The translations under genes and the position numbers were made by a program. Shown in pieces: positions 1-8,483 of a DNA stretch of 64,000 nucleotides (position 1 is its first letter; every line of letters starts with the position of its first letter). Source of the stretch: Chitinophaga solisilvae (lineage in GTDB: Bacteria; Bacteroidota; Bacteroidia; Chitinophagales; Chitinophagaceae); NCBI RefSeq assembly GCF_009928525.1, contig NZ_JAABOK010000010.1, positions 62,001-126,000 of the forward strand, written 5' to 3'. The notes under the pieces were generated by a model. The model had not been told where the DNA came from, searched no databases, and worked only from the letters and a program-made list of their open reading frames with translations.

Positions 1-50
1 CTGAAAATTTTTTGAGCTGTGATTAGCAGGATGTATTGAAAGGCATATAG

Positions 51-707
51 TGGCCTGTTGGGAAGTTTTTCTTGGCTGTCTATGATTGCATGACAGATAA
101 CCTATCGCTGGACAAAGGCCAGAAGCAATTCCTGAAGTTCAATACTTTCTTCGGCAATGAAATTGTAGCAAGTACCCGATGCCTCGCATTAATGAACCTG
201 TTTCTTCATAATATCGGTGATATTGACAGCGATCAGGTAATGGTATCTCCAAATGATTCATTGATATCTGCACCGGATACCCGTTATGAAGGCTTTGCTG
301 CGGTGGTATTACCAGATAACGTTTCATTTTAAGGTGGTGCGGGGGAAACGATCAGAAAAAAATTATTGGAGACAACTGACCTGCATACCATACTGCGATT
401 ACCAACAGGTATTTTTTATGCTAATGGCGTAAAAGCAAATGTATTGTTCTTTGATGGAAAGACCGCCAGTAAAGATCCATGGACTAAAGAAGGTTGGGTG
501 TATGATTATAGAACAAATGTGCATCACACATTAAAAAAGAATCCGCTTAAACTGGAGGATTTAAATGATTTTATCACCTGTTACAATCCTTTGAACCGCG
601 ACAAACGAAAAGAAACATTCAGTGAAACAAATCCTGAGGGTAAATGGCGGAAATTTTCTTATGATGAAATTATAGCAAGAGATAAAACCAGTTTGGATAA
701 CATATTT
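51..707 (+). pseudogene. hsdM: Remnant of type I restriction methylase subunit HsdM
   Basis: The reading frame matches the second half of N6-adenine methylases of type I restriction systems. Visible pieces are FLAVYDCMTDNL, NEIVASTRCLALMNLFLHNI, AAVVLPDNVSF and then, after an in-frame TAA at 330-332, GGAGETIRKKLLETTDLHT and LPTGIFYANGVKANVLFFD. The TAA stands where intact proteins have a Glu codon (NVLFEGGAG), so it is a nonsense mutation. The catalytic NPPF block and about 60 residues around it are missing: 'PDTRYEGF' jumps directly to 'AAVVLPDNV'. Upstream, the SAM-binding DPACGTGGF motif is unreadable. Similarity stops near 707 (DKTSLDNIF), 23 bp before the end of the convergent Fic gene. 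With motif I damaged, the catalytic motif deleted, a nonsense codon and a cut C-terminus, it cannot be active. No hsdS or hsdR is in the window. The 5' limit is approximate. Confidence 0.82.
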
Positions 708-729
708 GTACTCCAAATGGCAATGCAAA

Positions 730-1542
730 CTATTCAAAAATTAGCCTGGAACCGCCATCAATTAACCCTTTACTCAGCATTTCCAAAAAAGGCAATGCTT
801 TGCTGTAATCTAATTCATCATACTCAAGCCCCAGGAGCCTGATATTCCGGTAATATTCCTGATGATGCATGTAATAGTACTTCTCAGATTGAAGAAACCA
901 GGCCTTAGGGCCCAGGTGTTGTGCCAGAAACCATTTTTCCAGCAGTCTGCCACTTCTTCCATTTCCATCGTTCCAGGGATGGATTTTTACAAATACCAGG
1001 TGAATCATACTGGCAAAAAAGAAAGCTGATGTAGTATCAAGCTTTCTTTGCAAGAGCGTAGAAATATCGTTGTATAGTTTATCCATTTCCTCATTTACAA
1101 CAAATGGAGATGCGGCTACGTATTCGATCCTGCCGTCGTCAGTCGTGACGAACATATTCTGATTTCTAAAGCGCCCCTGCCAGTTTTTAGAAACAATGTG
1201 TTTGGCCAATATGCCATGCACTTTTGGAATGTTTTCCTTATCAGGAATATGATCTTTTGCAAATTGATAGGCAAGATATAGGTCGTCTATTTTCCTGGTG
1301 TAATCTGGTAGAAATTCAACACCAAACCTTTTATGCTTAATATAGGAGTCTAATTCAATATGCTCTCCTTCAATTTTACTTGAATAAACCGAGGCAACGG
1401 AAGTATAAAAGCTAAAATCAGCGGTTGATAATTCGGCATCTGTCAACTGTGAAAAAGCTTCTGAAAGGATCTTTGCATCAACTTTATCCCTGAAGCTCTC
1501 TAATAAGTTATCTTTCACTATTTGAAGCTGATAAGTATTCAT
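730..1542 (-). CDS. Fic-domain protein, probable AMP transferase
   Basis: A 270-residue protein with the Fic active-site motif HPWNDGNGRSGR near residue 200, matching the HPFxxGNGRxxR consensus. Fic enzymes usually transfer AMP from ATP to a hydroxyl of a target protein. The N-terminal part carries SSKIEG, fitting the inhibitory [ST]xxxE[GN] helix, so the protein should be self-restrained (class II, the inhibitory helix in the same chain before the Fic core). No separate antitoxin is adjacent. The start is set at the ATG at 1542; a TTG three codons upstream is possible. It converges on the hsdM remnant, and Fic genes are often carried in restriction islands, so both may be what is left of one accessory block. 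Target unknown. Confidence 0.88.
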   Translation of the reverse strand: MNTYQLQIVKDNLLESFRDKVDAKILSEAFSQLTDAELSTADFSFYTSVASVYSSKIEGEHIELDSYIKHKRFGVEFLPDYTRKIDDLYLAYQFAKDHIPDKENIPKVHGILAKHIVSKNWQGRFRNQNMFVTTDDGRIEYVAASPFVVNEEMDKLYNDISTLLQRKLDTTSAFFFASMIHLVFVKIHPWNDGNGRSGRLLEKWFLAQHLGPKAWFLQSEKYYYMHHQEYYRNIRLLGLEYDELDYSKALPFLEMLSKGLIDGGSRLIFE

Positions 1543-1605
1543 ACGATGCAAGAAAGGTTAAGTAAACTAAGACCTACGTTAATAGAAATATAGTAATTCT
1601 ATCAC

Positions 1606-1639
1606 AAACAAAAAAGGCACCGCTTCCGCGATGCCTTTT
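1606..1639 (-). terminator. Intrinsic terminator of the tRNA unit
   Basis: On the minus strand the arms AGGCATCGC and GCGGTGCCT form a hairpin with a GGAA tetraloop, followed by a run of six T. It lies about 30 bp after tRNA-Leu and ends the two-tRNA transcript. Confidence 0.8.
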
Positions 1640-1667
1640 AGCTTTTTAAGGACGCCAGTCCCATATG

Positions 1668-1753
1668 TACCCCGGAACGGAGTTGAACCGTCACTCGCAT
1701 TGCTGCGAACGGGATTTTAAGTCCCGCGTGTCTACCAATTCCACCACCAGGGT
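1668..1753 (-). tRNA. tRNA-Leu (anticodon UAA)
   Basis: An 86-nt tRNA with the long variable arm expected of a class II tRNA. The acceptor stem pairs ACCCTGG with CCGGGGT (one T-G wobble), the D arm reads GGTGGAATTGGTAGACAC, the anticodon loop is CTTAAAA giving UAA, and the T arm contains GGTTCAACTCC. The discriminator base is A, as expected for leucine tRNAs. The 3' CCA is not encoded, unlike the neighbouring tRNA-Gly. It is the second gene of a two-tRNA unit. Confidence 0.96.
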
Positions 1754-1772
1754 ATCAAGGTGTAAAACCTGG

Positions 1773-1845
<73 letters not shown>

Positions 1846-1883
1846 TTGTGTAAGAACTTCAACGCCTTTTTTCGTTGGGATTG

Positions 1884-1913
1884 CAAAGATAGGAATCTTT
1901 TTGAAGCTGCAAA
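1884..1913 (-). promoter_or_regulatory. Bacteroidota-type promoter for the tRNA-Gly/tRNA-Leu unit
   Basis: On the minus strand a TTTG (-33 element) is followed after 18 bp by TATCTTTG, a full match to the TAnnTTTG -7 element of the Bacteroidota primary sigma factor. Transcription should begin near 1877, about 30 bp before the mature tRNA-Gly. Confidence 0.8.
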
Positions 1914-2040
1914 ATTTTTTTCGCCCTGAATTAAAATATTTTATGCATCGCATAAATTTTAACTGCAAGGAAACTGCCGTGAAACTACGCTTTCTGCCCG
2001 CTCCTGATTACCAGATCCCCTGCCAGCAAGCTTTTCAGAG

Positions 2041-2883
2041 CTATGGATTTAATTCATACCCGTAGCGTACCATCCCCAGCAACTCCTTTCCCTTACCATA
2101 ACACGTTTCTTTAGCAGGCAGCCCGTTCGGCTGGTACTCATACTGCCAGATCGTATAAGTCGATGTCTGGGCATTTACGGTAGTCATCTTCGTCAATTGA
2201 CCCTTATCATTATACTCAAAGATATAATCCGGTAGCATCCGCTTTTTGGATACCTGATAACGATATACATCTGTCAGCCGGCCTGCCTTGTCATAGTTGT
2301 AATACGTACGCCGCGCCGGTACCCCTTTGCGCTGCTCCATTTCCTCCGTCACATGCCCGCTGCTGTCCGTCTTAAACACTACCACGGCGGAATCCCCGTT
2401 CTTCAGCTGTAACAGCCGCTGCAGCCGCCCCAGCGTATCATAACTGTAGGTACGCGTTTCTTCAAAACGCATACGGCTGTCACGCGCAGTGGAATTACTG
2501 CTGACAGACTGTAGCCGCCCCGCCCCGTCATACCGGTAAAACGTTACGGTAATACTCGCCCCCGAACTATCGGTGGTCTTCGTCAGCAACCCCTTCGATG
2601 AAAAAGAAGAGGTCATTGCGGAATAACCGGTGGAACTGGATTGCGTCTGCGCACGCATCTGATGATACGTCGGACTGAGATTCCGCTCACACCTGAAATC
2701 CCTGTCCAGCTCCATATTGGCGTCCAGCGTCTGTACCATCTGCGTCTTCACCCTGTTCTCTTTCAGCAGCGCCATATTGGCTATGGCCTGCTGCGTATTG
2801 TAAATATCCTGGAAGTAATATTGACTGAATACCTTTCCCGTAAACGCCATCAGGCTTAGTGACAGTATGATCGCTTTCTTCAT
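2041..2883 (-). CDS. Secreted protein with YD/RHS-like repeats
   Basis: A 280-residue protein with a signal peptide when started at the ATG at 2883 (MKKAIILSLSLMAFTGKVFSQ). The second half carries five degenerate YD-type repeats: YRYDGAGRLQSV, YSYDTLGRLQRL, YNYDKAGRLTDV, FEYNDKGQLTKM and YEYQPNGLPAKE. In RHS and teneurin proteins such repeats build a beta-barrel shell, but those run to dozens of repeats. With five repeats and no RHS core or toxin tail, this is probably a small surface or periplasmic beta-sheet protein of unknown job. It is divergent from the DUF3667 gene and alone on its strand. Confidence 0.75.
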   Translation of the reverse strand: MKKAIILSLSLMAFTGKVFSQYYFQDIYNTQQAIANMALLKENRVKTQMVQTLDANMELDRDFRCERNLSPTYHQMRAQTQSSSTGYSAMTSSFSSKGLLTKTTDSSGASITVTFYRYDGAGRLQSVSSNSTARDSRMRFEETRTYSYDTLGRLQRLLQLKNGDSAVVVFKTDSSGHVTEEMEQRKGVPARRTYYNYDKAGRLTDVYRYQVSKKRMLPDYIFEYNDKGQLTKMTTVNAQTSTYTIWQYEYQPNGLPAKETCYGKGKELLGMVRYGYELNP

Positions 2884-3003
2884 GAATGTAAAAATCGCTG
2901 ATTTTATAACAGTTGTGTAAATGTAAAACGTAAAATTCAATTTAAAATTTTTCAGATGTATGTTTTTGCCGGACAGTTTTTTATCTTAGCTCCGCCTTAA
3001 CCT

Positions 3004-4221
3004 TTGCACTTGGAAAAACATTCACTCCGTTCAGAAAAAAACTGTCTCAACTGCGGCGCCGAAGTACCAGAAAGATTCTGTTCTCACTGCGGCCAGGAAA
3101 ATAAAGTCCCGCACGAAACTTTTAGTCACCTTTTCAAACATTTTGTCGCGGACATTTTTCACTACGACTCACAGTTCTTCAATACGCTGAAATACCTGGT
3201 ATTCAGACCCGGATTCCTTTCACGCGAATACTCCGCCGGCAAAAGGGTAAAATACGTGAATCCCATAAAACTCTACGTATTTATATCTTTTGTCTGCTTC
3301 TTCGGCATCTTTGCCCTGCAGCCGCATGCTAAACACGACGGCCATAAGAACACCATAACAATAGGGCAGGATACAACTGAACAGCATGCTGTTGCGGAAG
3401 AGGAGGAGCTAAAGGAGATGGTCGTTACAGATACGCTCTCCGGCGATACCACCAGCCGTTACAGATATCATCCTGCCATCGCTGCGACAGACACGGCACA
3501 TACTGATACTGCCGCCGTGAAAAGGAAACACGCCACCGGCAATGAATCCGGTGTATCCATCAGGGAAGCACTGGACTCTGTAGATGTTATCTCCAATCCG
3601 GCAAAGTTCGGCAAGGATGTCTATAAGGAAATTGTCAGCAACCCGAAATCGGCAAAATCAAAACAGATTGTTTCTGTAGATAAAGCCGTGTCCACCTACA
3701 GTACAGTGGAGGAATATGAGGAAGCACAGGCTAAACTTCCTGATTCCCTCCGCGATGAAGCCGGTACCCGCCTGTTTTCACGCAGGATACTGGAACTGAA
3801 GGAAAAATATGGCAAGGATGGGGCAGATATACAGGAATCATTCCTGGAAGTATTCAAACATAACATCCCGAAATTCATGTTCGTGATGCTGCCACTGTTT
3901 GCCATGTTCATGACCTGGCTGTACCGCCGCGGACAATGGCTTTACAGCGATCACGCCATCTTTACCATTCACTTCCATGCGTTCGTGTATATCCTGTCAT
4001 TGCTGGTGGTGGCGCTGCAACGGATATTCCATTCGGATAACCTGATAGGATGGGGCCTGCTGCTCTCGTTTATCTACCTCGTACTGGCCCTGAAAAACAA
4101 CTATAAGCAGTCTGTCAGGAAAACCATTTTTAAATCTTTCCTGCTGATGACCACCTACACGGTGGCCATGTTTACCATGTTCGTGATTGTATGTATGTTG
4201 CTGGTCGCCGTATTTATATAA
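3004..4221 (+). CDS. DUF3667 membrane protein
   Basis: A 405-residue protein opening with two CxxC pairs (CLNCG...FCSHCG), a small zinc-ribbon-like motif, followed by the conserved block HLFKHFVADIFHYDSQF, PGFLSREYSAGKRVKYVNP and a first membrane helix (LYVFISFVCFFGIFAL). A variable hydrophilic stretch of about 180 residues follows, then three more helices near residues 285-400. This is the layout of DUF3667, common in Bacteroidota and functionally uncharacterised. The start is uncertain: no ATG precedes the first CxxC, and TTG codons lie at 3004 and 3010. Confidence 0.85.
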   Translation: MHLEKHSLRSEKNCLNCGAEVPERFCSHCGQENKVPHETFSHLFKHFVADIFHYDSQFFNTLKYLVFRPGFLSREYSAGKRVKYVNPIKLYVFISFVCFFGIFALQPHAKHDGHKNTITIGQDTTEQHAVAEEEELKEMVVTDTLSGDTTSRYRYHPAIAATDTAHTDTAAVKRKHATGNESGVSIREALDSVDVISNPAKFGKDVYKEIVSNPKSAKSKQIVSVDKAVSTYSTVEEYEEAQAKLPDSLRDEAGTRLFSRRILELKEKYGKDGADIQESFLEVFKHNIPKFMFVMLPLFAMFMTWLYRRGQWLYSDHAIFTIHFHAFVYILSLLVVALQRIFHSDNLIGWGLLLSFIYLVLALKNNYKQSVRKTIFKSFLLMTTYTVAMFTMFVIVCMLLVAVFI

Positions 4222-4227
4222 AATTAT

Positions 4228-4263
4228 TTCCCGCATGATCCAAAGGTCATGCGGGAATTTTTC
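4228..4263 (+). terminator. Intrinsic terminator after the DUF3667 gene
   Basis: The arms TTCCCGCATGA and TCATGCGGGAA form an 11-bp hairpin with an 8-nt loop, followed by TTTTT. It begins about 7 bp after the stop codon. Confidence 0.85.
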
Positions 4264-4434
4264 CCGCTTGCATATAGCCGGAATTCTTTGCTATCTTTAG
4301 CCCCGTTAATACATATCAATTGAAAACCTGATTACTACGCTCCCCAAAGTATGGTCTGCACTATACCTGTGCGCGGGCAGGAATCGGTTTTATTTTTATG
4401 GCAGATATGACTTTGTTTTAATTCTGTAACTTTA

Positions 4435-5217
4435 ATGATGCAACCGGAATTCATTATCATACACCAGCAGGTGGCGCCCTATGTAGCCCACATCCAGTTA
4501 AACAGACCTAAAGAATTGAATGCCCTGAACCTGCAACTGATGGGGGAGTTGCGCGATGCGCTTAAACTCCTTGATGCGGACGATCAGGTGCGCGCAATTG
4601 TGCTGAGCGGCAACGATAAAGCCTTTGCCGCCGGTGCTGATATTAAGCAGATGGCGGAGAAATCAGCTATCGATATGTTCAACACCGACCAGTTCAGTAC
4701 CTGGGATGCCATCAAAAAAACAAAGAAGCCCATCATCGCTGCTGTCAGCGGTTTCGCGCTCGGCGGTGGCTGCGAACTTTCCATGCTCTGTGATATGATT
4801 GTAGCGAGTGAAACAGCCCGTTTCGGACAACCGGAAATTAAACTGGGCGTAATGCCCGGCGCCGGCGGTACCCAACGCCTCACCCGCGCGGTAGGTAAAG
4901 CCCGCGCAATGGAAATGGTACTTACCGGCCGCTTCATCACCGCGGAAGAAGCAATGCAGGCTGGCCTCATCAATCGTGTGGTGCCTGTAGATCTTTTCCT
5001 GCAGGAAGCCGTTAAGCTGGCCTCAGAAGTGGCTGCTATGGCCCCGCTGGCGGTTAAAATGGCGAAAGAAGCAGTATTGAAGGCTTTCGACAGCACCCTG
5101 GAAGAAGGACTGCAATTTGAACGTAAAAACTTTTACCTGCTCTTCGCCTCCGAAGATCAGAAAGAAGGCATGAAAGCCTTTACGGAAAAAAGAACACCGG
5201 ACTTCACCGGAAGATAA
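4435..5217 (+). CDS. Enoyl-CoA hydratase/crotonase
   Basis: A 260-residue crotonase-fold enzyme that adds water across the double bond of enoyl-CoA in beta-oxidation. The oxyanion-hole segments AFAAGADIKQM and GFALGGGCELSMLCD are present, as are both catalytic glutamates of the hydratase subgroup (in GGGCELS and in FGQPEIKLGVMPGAGGTQRL). Length and motifs fit a short-chain enoyl-CoA hydratase of the FadB-N/PaaF/Crt type; the exact substrate cannot be read off. It stands alone, but an acyl-CoA dehydrogenase (20.8 kb) and a methylmalonyl-CoA mutase subunit (50.9 kb) in the window belong to related acyl-CoA pathways. Confidence 0.93.
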   Translation: MMQPEFIIIHQQVAPYVAHIQLNRPKELNALNLQLMGELRDALKLLDADDQVRAIVLSGNDKAFAAGADIKQMAEKSAIDMFNTDQFSTWDAIKKTKKPIIAAVSGFALGGGCELSMLCDMIVASETARFGQPEIKLGVMPGAGGTQRLTRAVGKARAMEMVLTGRFITAEEAMQAGLINRVVPVDLFLQEAVKLASEVAAMAPLAVKMAKEAVLKAFDSTLEEGLQFERKNFYLLFASEDQKEGMKAFTEKRTPDFTGR

Positions 5218-5337
5218 TGCTGAAAAACCATTAAACATTTCTGTTATTTGATTTGTTAACCCACTAAAGGAAATAAAAACATGCTTAACGCTGTTCAGCA
5301 GGCTAGTGGTACCTGTCAGCGCAGGAAACCCTTTTCT

Positions 5338-5880
5338 ATGAAAACAAAAAATTTAACCATGACCGTGAAGTGGCTGCCTGTCACCTCTTTCCTCATCGGC
5401 TTTTACAGCATGGCCTGTAATGGCCCGGCTCAGGAAGTAAGAGCTATTGTGCTGGCAGATGAGGTACGCCTGCCTCCAACAGACACCATGATTGCCGGCG
5501 GAGATACCATCCATACGGACCTGGTAGCCTCCTGGAACGCATTTACGGCCTTCGATGGCCGCTATGCCATGGAGGCAAATCTCCTCGACGCAGAGCCGCT
5601 GAAATCACGCTTTAACAGCCTGCTGGGAAAAGCCAGACGCACTTTCATGGAAAGATTCGATGTAACACCCCCCATCGAAGTAGAAAACCAGATCCTCTTC
5701 AACGAAGGGTACATGCCCGGAAAATCAGGCTTCGACGAAGCCGCCATCGCCATAGATATGGACCGGGACATCCTCTACATCGGCTGCACCATCAACGGTA
5801 ACCTCATGCTCTTCAGCGAAAAGGGAGATACGGACTACCCGGAGAAATTCCTGCTGTGGATGCAGAAATTCGATAAGTGA
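5338..5880 (+). CDS. Exported protein of unknown function, possible lipoprotein
   Basis: A 180-residue protein not recognised as any family. From the ATG at 5338 it has a basic start, a hydrophobic stretch (WLPVTSFLIGFYSMAC) and then CNGPAQ, a plausible but non-standard lipobox. The mature part holds no obvious catalytic motif; its C-terminal half contains FDEAAIAIDMDRDILYIGC, suggesting a compact alpha/beta domain. An upstream ATG at 5281, preceded by AAAGGAAATAAAAAC, would add 19 residues in front of the signal peptide and is less likely. The stop codon abuts the palindrome at 5881. Confidence 0.7.
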   Translation: MKTKNLTMTVKWLPVTSFLIGFYSMACNGPAQEVRAIVLADEVRLPPTDTMIAGGDTIHTDLVASWNAFTAFDGRYAMEANLLDAEPLKSRFNSLLGKARRTFMERFDVTPPIEVENQILFNEGYMPGKSGFDEAAIAIDMDRDILYIGCTINGNLMLFSEKGDTDYPEKFLLWMQKFDK

Positions 5881-5998
5881 TTTTGGAATTTTGAGATGTT
5901 GGAATTTTGAGATTTAAAAAAAATGCAGCGGAAATCATTATAGATCTCCGCTGCATTTTTTTTAAATCTCAAAATTCCAAAATTCCAAAATCCGAAAA
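5881..5998. repeat. Long palindrome B1 (TTTGAGATTT family) filling the gap between two stop codons
   Basis: A 118-bp inverted repeat occupies the whole space between the TGA of the upstream gene and the TAA of tex. Both outer arms contain repeated GGAATTTTGAGAT words. The inner stem is a terminator-like core (AAAAAAAATGCAGCGG and its complement) around a short loop. It probably ends transcription in both directions. It shares the TTTTGAGAT word with elements at 42.1, 50.8 and 61.0 kb. Confidence 0.85.
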
Positions 5999-8257
5999 TT
6001 ATTTATCGAATTTATTCTTTAATGCTGCCAGCTTCGCCTGGAAATCATTCATAGGCGCTTCTTTGGCAGGTTTATCTTTTTTGTCTTTGCGCGGGCCGGA
6101 TGACTGCTGCTGACCACCGCCGCCGCCTTTCGGAGCATGCTCTTTCATGGACAGTGATATACGCTTGCGCGCCGCATCTACTTCCAGTACCGTTACCTGT
6201 ACCTTCTGGTTCAGCTTCACCGCTTCATTCGGATTGCTGATGAATTTGTTGGACATATGAGAGATATGCACCAGGCCGTCCTGTTTTACGCCTATATCCA
6301 CAAAGGCGCCGAATGCGGTGATGTTGGTAACTACGCCAGGAAGTACCATGCCGGGTTTCACGTCTTCTATCTTGTGAATGCCTTCTGCATATTCAAAGAT
6401 GGAGATCTCATCGCGCGGATCGCGGCTCGGCTTCGCCAGCTCCTTCAGGATGTCTTCAATGGTCAGCAGACCGGCATCTTCGCGGGTAAACTCTTTCGCG
6501 TTGATTTTCTTACGCAGGTCTTCCTGGCCCATCAGCTCCTGAATAGAACAGTTTTGTTTGCCGGCAATTTCTTCCACAATGGCGTAACGCTCCGGATGCA
6601 CGGCAGAATTGTCCAGCGGATTGTCGCCGTTTTCTATGCGGAGGAAGCCTGCGCACTGCTCAAATGCTTTTTCACCCAGACGATGTACTTTCTTCAGCTG
6701 CATACGGTTGCTGAAAGCACCGTTTTCCTTGCGGTATTTTACTATATTTTCCGCCAGGGCAGGGCCTAAGCCGGAGATATATGCCAGCAGGTGCTTGGAG
6801 GCTGTATTGAGGTTCACCCCCACGTTGTTCACGCAGCTTACCACTACGCGGTCCAGGCTCTGCTTCAGGGACGACTGGTTTACATCGTGCTGGTACTGCC
6901 CTACACCGATGGATTTAGGATCTATCTTCACCAGCTCGGCCAGCGGATCTATCAGCCTGCGGCCGATGGATACGGCGCCGCGCACGGTCACATCCTGGTC
7001 AGGGAACTCTTCACGCGCTACTTCTGATGCGGAATATACGGAAGCGCCGCTTTCGTTCACCATGAATACGTTGATCTTTTTGCCGAAGTCAATTTTCTTC
7101 ACAAATTCTTCTGTCTCACGGCCTGCCGTACCGTTACCCACGGCAATGGCAGCAGTATCGTAGCGGTCTGCCCACTTCTTCAGCAAGGCTTCTGCATCAT
7201 CTCTCTTATAATTTTTTTCCAGCGGGAAAATAACATCATTATCCAGCATGTTGCCCTGGTTATCCAGTGCTACTATTTTACAACCTGTTCTGTAACCCGG
7301 ATCTATCGCAATCACTGCTTTAGGCCCCAGCGGAGCCGCCAGCAGCAGCTGACGCAGATTTTCTGCAAATACATCGATCGCTTCTGTATCAGCTTTATCC
7401 TTCGCTACCGCCCTGAATTCATTTTCGAGGGACGGACGCAGCAGGCGCTTGTAGGAGTCTGCTGCCGCTTTTCCTACCTGTTCTGCCGCAGCGCCTCTGC
7501 CGGTGACGAACTGTTTGCTGATTACCTCCATGGCATCTTCTTCCAGCGGTGCAATGGTGCTGAACAGAATACCTTCGGTTTCTGCCCGCAGAATCGCCAG
7601 CACGCGGTGTGAGGGTACTTCGCGCAGGTCTTCTGAAAAATCAAAGTAATCCTTGTATTTATTGCCTTCTTCTTCTTTTCCTTCTGCTACTTTGGATGTC
7701 ATTTTACCGGTGTTGGTAAACAGCTTGCGCAGTTTATCACGGCACTCGGCATTTTCATTGATCCATTCCGCAATGATATCGCGCGCGCCTTTCAGGGCTT
7801 CCTCTGAAGAGGCTACCTGCTCATTGAGGAATGTTTCAGCAGCGGAAATATCCCCGTCCTGCGCATCAAACAGCAGCCTGGCAAGCGGTTCCAGCCCTTT
7901 CTCGATAGCCACGGTAGCACGGGTTTTGCGCTTGGGCTTGTAAGGCAGATACATGTCTTCCAGCTCAGCCAGCACCCACGTAGCTTCCAGCTTTTCCAGC
8001 AGCTCAGGCGTCATTTTTTCCTGCTCCGTAATGGTTTTGATGATAAACTCTCGACGTTCATCCACCTCCTTGTAACGCTTCTGCAGGTCTTCAATACGAC
8101 CAATCTGTACTTCATCCAGACTACCCGTCACCTCTTTACGGTAACGGCTGATAAAAGGTACCGTTGATCCTTCAGACAACAGGTTCATGGTATTCTCTGC
8201 CTGCCTGGCGGAAATACCTAATTCCGATGAAATAAGCGTAATGTGTTTCGGATTCAT
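5999..8257 (-). CDS. tex: Tex family nucleic-acid-binding protein
   Basis: A 752-residue protein with the full Tex layout: an N-terminal helical domain starting ELGISARQAENTMNLL, a YqgF-like RNase-H-fold domain (VIAIDPGYRTGCKIVALD, about residue 320), tandem helix-hairpin-helix motifs (ASKHLLAYISGLGPALAENI) and a C-terminal S1 RNA-binding domain (ITAFGAFVDIGVKQDGLVHI) followed by a basic low-complexity tail. Tex acts in transcription and RNA surveillance; it is not an enzyme of known reaction. The length is normal. A hairpin with CCGGAT/ATCCGG arms lies in its leader (8283-8328). Confidence 0.95.
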   Translation of the reverse strand: MNPKHITLISSELGISARQAENTMNLLSEGSTVPFISRYRKEVTGSLDEVQIGRIEDLQKRYKEVDERREFIIKTITEQEKMTPELLEKLEATWVLAELEDMYLPYKPKRKTRATVAIEKGLEPLARLLFDAQDGDISAAETFLNEQVASSEEALKGARDIIAEWINENAECRDKLRKLFTNTGKMTSKVAEGKEEEGNKYKDYFDFSEDLREVPSHRVLAILRAETEGILFSTIAPLEEDAMEVISKQFVTGRGAAAEQVGKAAADSYKRLLRPSLENEFRAVAKDKADTEAIDVFAENLRQLLLAAPLGPKAVIAIDPGYRTGCKIVALDNQGNMLDNDVIFPLEKNYKRDDAEALLKKWADRYDTAAIAVGNGTAGRETEEFVKKIDFGKKINVFMVNESGASVYSASEVAREEFPDQDVTVRGAVSIGRRLIDPLAELVKIDPKSIGVGQYQHDVNQSSLKQSLDRVVVSCVNNVGVNLNTASKHLLAYISGLGPALAENIVKYRKENGAFSNRMQLKKVHRLGEKAFEQCAGFLRIENGDNPLDNSAVHPERYAIVEEIAGKQNCSIQELMGQEDLRKKINAKEFTREDAGLLTIEDILKELAKPSRDPRDEISIFEYAEGIHKIEDVKPGMVLPGVVTNITAFGAFVDIGVKQDGLVHISHMSNKFISNPNEAVKLNQKVQVTVLEVDAARKRISLSMKEHAPKGGGGGQQQSSGPRKDKKDKPAKEAPMNDFQAKLAALKNKFDK

Positions 8258-8483
8258 ATCAATACATTTTGGGATTTTTCACCCGGATGGCTGAAAAGCC
8301 TGTCATTAATCAGCCTGCAGCTATCCGGATCATTAAATCGCTACTTTTTTACAGCTCGCAAATGTAATTAAAAAGCCATTTAAATAAGGGGTAATTTTTT
8401 TGGCAGAAAGGTTCCCCCGATGCAGGCGGATGAAGATGCGGAACATTGCGCAAATTGACAAAATCTCTCGTATTTTTACGGCT

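Noticed and set aside
300..370. Programmed stop-codon readthrough or recoding in the hsdM frame
   Set aside because: The catalytic NPPF region is also deleted and the C-terminus lost, so decay explains the in-frame TAA better.
730..1542. Fic gene as half of a toxin-antitoxin pair
   Set aside because: The inhibitory motif is in the same chain and no small antitoxin gene is adjacent.
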